A DNA stretch of 11,201 nt from Methanobacteriota archaeon (GTDB taxonomy: Archaea; Methanobacteriota; Methanobacteria; Methanobacteriales; Methanobacteriaceae). The notes beneath the pieces are model-generated. The model had not been told where the DNA came from. It did not search any database and saw only the letters and a list, made by a program, of their open reading frames with translations. This document shows, in pieces, positions 5,732-11,201 of this stretch (position 1 is the stretch's first letter; every line of letters begins with the position of its first letter). Position numbers and translations under genes: made by a program. The DNA is taken from the NCBI GenBank assembly GCA_023434825.1, contig JAEYSH010000042.1, positions 1 through 11,201 on the forward strand, written 5' to 3'.

Positions 5732-7225
5732 ATGGGAAAAAATGCATGGGGACTGGTTGATGCATTTTTTGATCAGTACAATCTGGTAGATCATCATATA
5801 AAATCCTACAACGACTTTGTAAACCACAGAATACAAGACATAATTGATATTACTGAATCTATTGTTCTTGAACAAGGCGAATACAGAGTAGAAACAGGTA
5901 AATTAGAGATTAGAAAACCATTTATTAAAGAAGCTGACGGATCAAAAAGTGTTATATATCCTACTGAAGCAAGACTTAGAAATTTAACTTATTCTGCACA
6001 TATGTACCTTGAAATGGCCCTGGTCAAACAAGGTGAAGAAAATCCAACTTTAGAACCTGTATATATTGGTGAATTGCCAGTGATGCTTAAATCAAATATA
6101 TGCCATCTAAACGGATTAAATGAAAACGAATTATATGAAAAAGGAGAAGATCCACAGGATCCGGGCGGATATTTCATAGTAAATGGTTCTGAAAGGGCTA
6201 TAGTCACCATGGAAGAAATAGCTCCAAATAAAATTATTCTTGAACGTATCGGTGAAAGAGAAGATAGAAGAGCAAGAGCAATTGTAACTTCAATTAAAAG
6301 TGGTTTTAGAGCTAGAATAACCCTGGAATACAGAAAGCCACGGAAAAAAGGAGTATTCCTCAGAATATCATTCCCTTACGTTCCAGGAGAAATACCATTA
6401 GTTGTTTTATTACGTGCATTAGGACTGGAAACTGATGAAGAATTAGTAACCAGCGTTTCAGATGAAAATGATGTGCAATTCCTCCTTATAGACGATATAC
6501 AAACTTCAGAAGTAATGAACAGATACGATGCAGTTAAATACATAGGTAACAGAGTTGCCAAAGGTATGACTGAAGAGTACAGAATTAAAAGAGCTGAAGA
6601 TGTAATTGATAGATACTTATTACCTCATATCGGTGTTGAGCCAGAACATAGAGCTGAAAAGGCTACTTATTTGGCTGAAATGACCGAAATGTTACTTCAA
6701 GTTATTTTTGAAACACGTGAACCACATGATAAGGATCACTACGCTAACAAAAGACTCAGAGTATCTGGAGATTTAATGGAAGATTTATTCAGAGTTGCTT
6801 TTACAAGTTTAACCAGAGATATGACTTATCAACTTGAAAGAAGCTTAGCACGTGGAAAAGAACCTTCTGTAAAACAGGCAGTCAGGTCTGACGTTTTAAC
6901 AGAAAATATAAAACATGCTATTGCTACTGGAAATTGGGTAGGTGGAAGAGCAGGTGTAAGCCAGCTTCTAGACAGAACAAGTTACATGGGAACTTTATCA
7001 CATCTTAAAAGGGTTGTTTCACCTTTAAGCAGAAGTCAACCTCACTTTGAAGCTCGTGATTTGCATCCAACTCAATTTGGAAAGATTTGTCCTAACGAGA
7101 CCCCAGAGGGACCAAATTGTGGGCTCGTTAAAAACCTTGCACTTCTTGCAAAAATATCTGAAGGTTCCGAATCAGAAGAAATTGAAAATGTAATTAAAAA
7201 AATGGGAGTTTTAAGTTCCAAGTAG
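5732..7225 (+). CDS. rpoB2: DNA-directed RNA polymerase subunit B'' (Rpo2N)
   Basis: This is the N-terminal half of the second-largest RNA polymerase subunit, encoded separately in many methanogens. It covers the protrusion, lobe and fork region and assembles with B' to form one side of the active cleft. The protein is 497 residues. It begins MGKNAWGLVDAFF with the typical N-terminal helix that follows. It contains PGGYFIVNGSE (144-154) and, near the C terminus, the SQLLDRTSYMGTLSHL, RDLHPTQFGKICP and NETPEGPNCGLVKN (455-468) motifs of the fork region. The ATG at 5732 follows GGAGG (5721-5725) by six bases. A TTG at 5708 is in frame but lies ahead of the SD and inside a tandem repeat. The break after LSSK is the natural subunit split, not a frameshift: B' has its own start 12 bases later. 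Confidence 0.97.
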   Translation: MGKNAWGLVDAFFDQYNLVDHHIKSYNDFVNHRIQDIIDITESIVLEQGEYRVETGKLEIRKPFIKEADGSKSVIYPTEARLRNLTYSAHMYLEMALVKQGEENPTLEPVYIGELPVMLKSNICHLNGLNENELYEKGEDPQDPGGYFIVNGSERAIVTMEEIAPNKIILERIGEREDRRARAIVTSIKSGFRARITLEYRKPRKKGVFLRISFPYVPGEIPLVVLLRALGLETDEELVTSVSDENDVQFLLIDDIQTSEVMNRYDAVKYIGNRVAKGMTEEYRIKRAEDVIDRYLLPHIGVEPEHRAEKATYLAEMTEMLLQVIFETREPHDKDHYANKRLRVSGDLMEDLFRVAFTSLTRDMTYQLERSLARGKEPSVKQAVRSDVLTENIKHAIATGNWVGGRAGVSQLLDRTSYMGTLSHLKRVVSPLSRSQPHFEARDLHPTQFGKICPNETPEGPNCGLVKNLALLAKISEGSESEEIENVIKKMGVLSSK

Positions 7226-7237
7226 AGGGGTTAAAGC

Positions 7238-9052
7238 GTGAAAAAGTGCAAAATTTATATTAACGGTAAACTTATAGGGGCTTGCGAAGATCCAGAAACT
7301 TTTGTTGAAGATATGAGAGAAAAGAGACGAAGCGGCGAAGTCTCTCATGAAATGAATATTACACATTACCCCGAAACAGATGAAATTTTTATTTTTAACG
7401 ATCCAGGAAGAACAAGAAGACCTTTAATTGTTGTTAAAAACGGCGAATCAATGGTTAAAGACGAACATATCGAAGCTCTTGTAGCCGGTGAAATGGACTG
7501 GAATGACCTCATTAGCCAGGGAATAATTGAATACTTGGATGCTGAAGAGGAAGAAAACACATACATTGCAATGTTCGATGAATTTTTAACAGAAGATCAT
7601 ACACATCTTGAAATTGACCCATCAACAATGCTCGGAATTTGTGCAGGTATTATTCCTTATGCTAACCACAATTCATCTCCAAGGAACACCATGGAAGCAG
7701 GGATGACAAAACAGGCTTTAGGGCTTTATGTTTCAAATTATGGTTTAAGAACAGATACCAGAGCTCACCTTTTGCATCACCCACAAGTGCCTATGGTTAA
7801 AACAAGGTCAATAGATGCAACAAATTATGATGCAAGACCATCCGGCCAAAATTTTGTTGTTGCTGTTATATCTTATGAAGGGTATAACATGGAAGATGCA
7901 TTGATACTTAACAAAGCGTCTATTGAACGTGGACTTTCAAGATCATCGTTCTTTAGATCATACGAAGCTTCAGAAAGAAGATATCCTGGTGGACAGGAAG
8001 ATAAATTTGAAATGCCAGAAAAAACTGTTAGAGGATACAGATCAGATGAAGTTTACAGGCATCTCGATGAAGATGGAATAATTAATCCAGAAGTAGAAGT
8101 AAAATCTGGAGATGTTTTAATAGGTAAAACTTCACCTCCAAGGTTCCTTGAAGAAATAGATGAATTTGGAACACCAGCAGAAAGGAGGCGTGAAACATCC
8201 ATAACTGTAAGACACGGTGAAAAGGGAATTGTGGATGCAGTGATGATGACTGAAACTGTTGAAGGAAGTAAGCTCGCAAAAATAAGGGTTAGAGATCAGA
8301 GACAACCTGAATTCGGGGATAAATTTGCTTCAAGGCACGGTCAAAAGGGTGTTGTTGGACTTATTGTTTCACAGGAAAATATGCCTTTTACCTCAGACGG
8401 AGTAGTTCCAGATTTAATGGTAAACCCACACGCTATTCCATCAAGGATGTCCGTTGGTCAGGTTATTGAGATGCTTGCAGGAAAAGCAGGCGCAATGGAA
8501 GGAAGAAGAATGGACGGAACTCCATTTACTGGCGCTGACGGTGAAGAGTTAATTAAAGATTTACTTAGAGAAAACGGATATGAAACCGCAGGCCGTGAAA
8601 CATTATATAACGGAATAACCGGTGAAAGAATACAAGCAGAAATATTCATAGGAGTTGCTTTCTACCAGAAACTGCACCACATGACATCTGATAAAGTATA
8701 TGCAAGATCAAGAGGTCCAGTACAGGTTCTAACCCGACAACCTACAGAAGGTAGAGCCAGAGAAGGTGGTTTAAGATTTGGGGAAATGGAAAGAGACTGT
8801 CTTATTGCTCATGGTGCCGCATTAGCACTTAAAGAAAGGCTTCTTGACGAATCAGATAAATATGAAGCCATTGTATGCGGCGATTGTGGAATGATTGGAG
8901 TATATGATAGGATAAGAGGAAGGAAATATTGCCCAATATGTGGTGACTCAGATTCATTCCCAGTTGAGATTTCATATGCATTTAAGCTCCTCTTAGATGA
9001 ACTTAAGAGCCTATGTATATTCCCAAAACTCGTACTTGAAGATAAAGCATAA
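7238..9052 (+). CDS. rpoB1: DNA-directed RNA polymerase subunit B' (Rpo2C)
   Basis: This is the C-terminal half of the second-largest subunit. It contributes to the active centre, the hybrid-binding region, the wall and the clamp base. The protein is 604 residues, as expected. Motifs in order: YEGYNMEDALI (213-223); GDKFASRHGQKG (360-371), whose basic residues contact nucleotide and RNA; VPDLMVNPHAIPSRMSVGQ; QPTEGRAREGGLRFGEMERD; and a C-terminal zinc site formed by C547, C550, C565 and C568. Translation starts at GTG 7238 after AGGGG (7226-7230). The gene follows the rpoB'' stop by 12 bases and precedes rpoA' by 41, so translation along the operon is closely linked. No residue appears to be missing. 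Confidence 0.97.
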   Translation: MKKCKIYINGKLIGACEDPETFVEDMREKRRSGEVSHEMNITHYPETDEIFIFNDPGRTRRPLIVVKNGESMVKDEHIEALVAGEMDWNDLISQGIIEYLDAEEEENTYIAMFDEFLTEDHTHLEIDPSTMLGICAGIIPYANHNSSPRNTMEAGMTKQALGLYVSNYGLRTDTRAHLLHHPQVPMVKTRSIDATNYDARPSGQNFVVAVISYEGYNMEDALILNKASIERGLSRSSFFRSYEASERRYPGGQEDKFEMPEKTVRGYRSDEVYRHLDEDGIINPEVEVKSGDVLIGKTSPPRFLEEIDEFGTPAERRRETSITVRHGEKGIVDAVMMTETVEGSKLAKIRVRDQRQPEFGDKFASRHGQKGVVGLIVSQENMPFTSDGVVPDLMVNPHAIPSRMSVGQVIEMLAGKAGAMEGRRMDGTPFTGADGEELIKDLLRENGYETAGRETLYNGITGERIQAEIFIGVAFYQKLHHMTSDKVYARSRGPVQVLTRQPTEGRAREGGLRFGEMERDCLIAHGAALALKERLLDESDKYEAIVCGDCGMIGVYDRIRGRKYCPICGDSDSFPVEISYAFKLLLDELKSLCIFPKLVLEDKA

Positions 9053-9079
9053 TTATTAAAAATTAGGGGCAAAAAAAGC

Positions 9080-9088
9080 AAGGAGTGA
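9080..9088 (+). promoter_or_regulatory. Ribosome binding site supporting a TTG start for rpoA'
   Basis: AAGGAGTGA matches the archaeal SD consensus with one base missing and lies five bases before TTG 9094. No ATG or GTG lies nearby in frame before conserved sequence begins. The first internal ATG (residue 16) would remove part of the conserved N terminus. Confidence 0.7.
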
Positions 9089-9093
9089 ATATT

Positions 9094-11201
9094 TTGAAAG
9101 GAATTTTAAAGAAAATCGCTCAGATTAATTTTGGTCTGATGTCACCAGAAGATATAAGGAAAATGTCAGTTACCAAAATAGTGACTCCAGATACCTACGA
9201 TGAAGATGGGTATCCTATTGAAGCGGGGCTAATGGATCCAAGGCTTGGAGTTATTGATCCAGGATTAAAATGTAGATCCTGTGGTTCAAAAGGTGGAGAC
9301 TGTCAGGGACACTTTGGTCACATTGACATAGCAAGGCCAGTAATTCACGTTGGTTTTGCAGATACAATTCATAAAATACTTAGATCAACATGTAAAGAAT
9401 GTGCAAGAGTTTTATTAACTGAAACAGAGATCATTGATTATAAAGATAGAATAGAATCCATGATTAAAAATGAGGAAAGTCTCACCGACATTATAAAAGA
9501 AGTTTATACTGTAGCAAGACGTGATAAATGTCCTCATTGTGAAACAGAACAGGAAGATATCAAGATAGATAAACCAGTGTCTATTGTAGAAGGTAATTAC
9601 AAGTTAACTCCAAGTGAAGTAAGAGAAAGACTTGAAAATATTCCTGAAAAAGACCATATACTTTTAGGAGTAAATCCAAGGGTTGCTAAACCTGAATGGA
9701 TGGTTTTAACTGTTTTACCCGTTCCTCCAGTAACTGTAAGACCATCAATTACACTTGAAACAGGTGAAAGATCTGAGGATGATTTAACTCACAAATTAGT
9801 GGATATCTTAAGAATCAACCAGAGATTAAAGGAAAACATGGAAGCTGGAGCTCCACAACTAATTGTAGAAGATTTATGGGAGCTATTACAGTATCACGTT
9901 ACAACTTATTTTGATAATGAAGCATCAGGTGTACCTCCAGCAAGGCACAGGTCTGGAAGACCTCTTAAAACACTTGCTCAGAGACTTAAAGGTAAAGAAG
10001 GACGTTTCAGAAGTAACTTGTCCGGTAAAAGAGTTAACTTCTCTGCAAGGACAGTTATATCACCAGATCCAAATATAAGTATCAACGAAGTTGGTGTTCC
10101 AGAAATGATTGCTAAAGAAGTCACTGTACCAATTTATGTGACTCCCTGGAATATCGAACAAATGAAAGAATACATTAGGAACGGTCCTAACGTACATCCG
10201 GGAGCAAATTATGTAGAAAGGGATGATGGAAGGAAAATAAGAGTATATCCTGAAACCAAAGAAACTGTAATTGAAAATTTAAAAGTCGGTTACAGAGTTG
10301 AAAGACATTTAATAAATGGGGATATTGTACTCTTTAACAGACAACCTTCATTACACAGAATGTCAATGATGGCTCACGAGGTCAAAGTTTTACCATATAA
10401 AACATTCAGACTTAACTTATGTGTATGTCCTCCTTACAACGCTGATTTTGACGGGGACGAAATGAACATGCACGTTTTCCAGACAGAAGAATCACGTGCT
10501 GAAGCAAAATCATTGATGAGAGTTCAAGAACATATTCTTTCACCAAGATTTGGTGGTCCAATTATTGGTGGAATACACGACCACATATCCGGTGCTTACC
10601 TTTTAACCAGAGAAAGTGCAGTCTTTAATGAAGATGAAGTTTTCCAGATTTTAAAAAGGGCAAAAATGCCTTTACCTAAACCAAGAGGCACTACATGGAC
10701 TGGAAAAGAAATATTCTCATTATTACTTCCAGAAGACTTAAACATGGTTTACAGAGCAGAAATTTGTAGGAAATGTGATGAATGTCTTAAACAGGAATGT
10801 AAAAACGACGCTTATGTTATAATTGAAGATGGTAACTTAAAGAGCGGTGTAATTGACGATAAAGCATTTGGATCATTTGCAGGTAAAATTCTTGATTCAG
10901 TAGTAAAAGAGTATGGAACTGATAAAGCTAGAGAATTCCTTGATTCTGCAACCAAACTTGCAATTTCTGGAATAATGAAAGCTGGATTTACAACAAGTAC
11001 TGATGACGAAGAAATTCCTCAAGAAGCAAAAGAAAGGATTGAAGAATTACTATCCCGTGCAGAAGGAAGAGTTGAAATGCTCATTGAAGCTTATGAGAAT
11101 GAAGAACTGGAAGCTTTACCGGGTAGAAGTCTAGAAGAGACTCTCGAGATGAAAATCATGCAGGAACTTGGTGAAGCAAGGGATAAATCCGGGGTAATAG
11201 C
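9094..11201 (+). CDS. rpoA1: DNA-directed RNA polymerase subunit A' (Rpo1N), 3' end outside the window
   Basis: This is the N-terminal part of the largest subunit, carrying the clamp, the catalytic metal site and the funnel. The frame stays open for 702 codons and runs off the right end; archaeal A' is usually around 860-900 residues, so most is present. TTG start; the protein begins MKGILKKIAQINFGLMSPED. The clamp zinc site CX2CX6CXGH is C60, C63, C70 and H73. A second site uses C100, C103, C146 and C149. The active-site loop NADFDGDEMN (449-458) supplies D451, D453 and D455 for the catalytic magnesium. It is preceded by FNRQPSLHRMSMMAHEV. An additional cysteine cluster, C558, C561, C564 and C569, falls in the funnel region. 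A'' (rpoA2) is expected immediately downstream but is not visible. Confidence 0.97.
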   Translation, partial: MKGILKKIAQINFGLMSPEDIRKMSVTKIVTPDTYDEDGYPIEAGLMDPRLGVIDPGLKCRSCGSKGGDCQGHFGHIDIARPVIHVGFADTIHKILRSTCKECARVLLTETEIIDYKDRIESMIKNEESLTDIIKEVYTVARRDKCPHCETEQEDIKIDKPVSIVEGNYKLTPSEVRERLENIPEKDHILLGVNPRVAKPEWMVLTVLPVPPVTVRPSITLETGERSEDDLTHKLVDILRINQRLKENMEAGAPQLIVEDLWELLQYHVTTYFDNEASGVPPARHRSGRPLKTLAQRLKGKEGRFRSNLSGKRVNFSARTVISPDPNISINEVGVPEMIAKEVTVPIYVTPWNIEQMKEYIRNGPNVHPGANYVERDDGRKIRVYPETKETVIENLKVGYRVERHLINGDIVLFNRQPSLHRMSMMAHEVKVLPYKTFRLNLCVCPPYNADFDGDEMNMHVFQTEESRAEAKSLMRVQEHILSPRFGGPIIGGIHDHISGAYLLTRESAVFNEDEVFQILKRAKMPLPKPRGTTWTGKEIFSLLLPEDLNMVYRAEICRKCDECLKQECKNDAYVIIEDGNLKSGVIDDKAFGSFAGKILDSVVKEYGTDKAREFLDSATKLAISGIMKAGFTTSTDDEEIPQEAKERIEELLSRAEGRVEMLIEAYENEELEALPGRSLEETLEMKIMQELGEARDKSGVI

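Noticed and set aside
7226..7237. Frameshift or nonsense mutation splitting the RNA polymerase beta subunit
   Set aside because: Separate B'' and B' genes are the normal state in many methanogens, and B' has its own start and ribosome binding site.

Overview
The window is AT-rich archaeal DNA from a methanogen of the Methanobacteriales, most likely Methanobacterium or a close relative. Four things point there. The RNA polymerase beta subunit is split into B'' and B', and A' follows them. The tRNA genes carry archaeal identity features (C1-G72 in tRNA-Tyr, U73 in tRNA-Thr) and none encodes CCA. TATA-type promoters and T-rich terminators occur with strong GGAGG-type ribosome binding sites. A lysine-rich surface protein with a transglutaminase-like end is typical of this group.

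Layout. The left end holds the first 18 codons of a minus-strand secreted protein or lipoprotein (1-56). Next is the minus-strand gene for the wyosine-pathway radical SAM enzyme Taw1/TYW1 (352-1266). A gene-free AT-rich gap of about 520 bases follows, then a secreted transglutaminase-like protein (about 1856-2533) with an unusual start and an apparently incomplete catalytic triad. A strong T-tract terminator separates it from a two-gene gluconeogenesis/glycolysis operon, tpiA-pgk (2696-4617). A cluster of five tRNA genes, Thr(TGT)-Pro(TGG)-Tyr(GTA)-Asp(GTC)-Lys(TTT), occupies 4751-5332. The last half is the RNA polymerase operon: rpoH, rpoB'', rpoB' and the first 702 codons of rpoA', which runs off the right end.

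How the genes work together. From the tRNAs onward the region is a growth-linked gene-expression block. No convincing promoter is visible between tRNA-Lys and rpoH. The 118-base gap instead holds nested inverted repeats that can fold into a three-way junction followed directly by five T residues and the rpoH ribosome binding site. This is the best candidate for an undescribed element here: a structured leader or attenuator of the RNA polymerase operon, or a tRNA/mRNA processing element. Taw1 modifies tRNA-Phe, so it too belongs to translation, but it is transcribed in the opposite direction.

Most of the window is ordinary housekeeping DNA. I see no mobile element, CRISPR array, defence system or frameshifted gene. 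All functional calls come from reading motifs by eye; no database search was possible.
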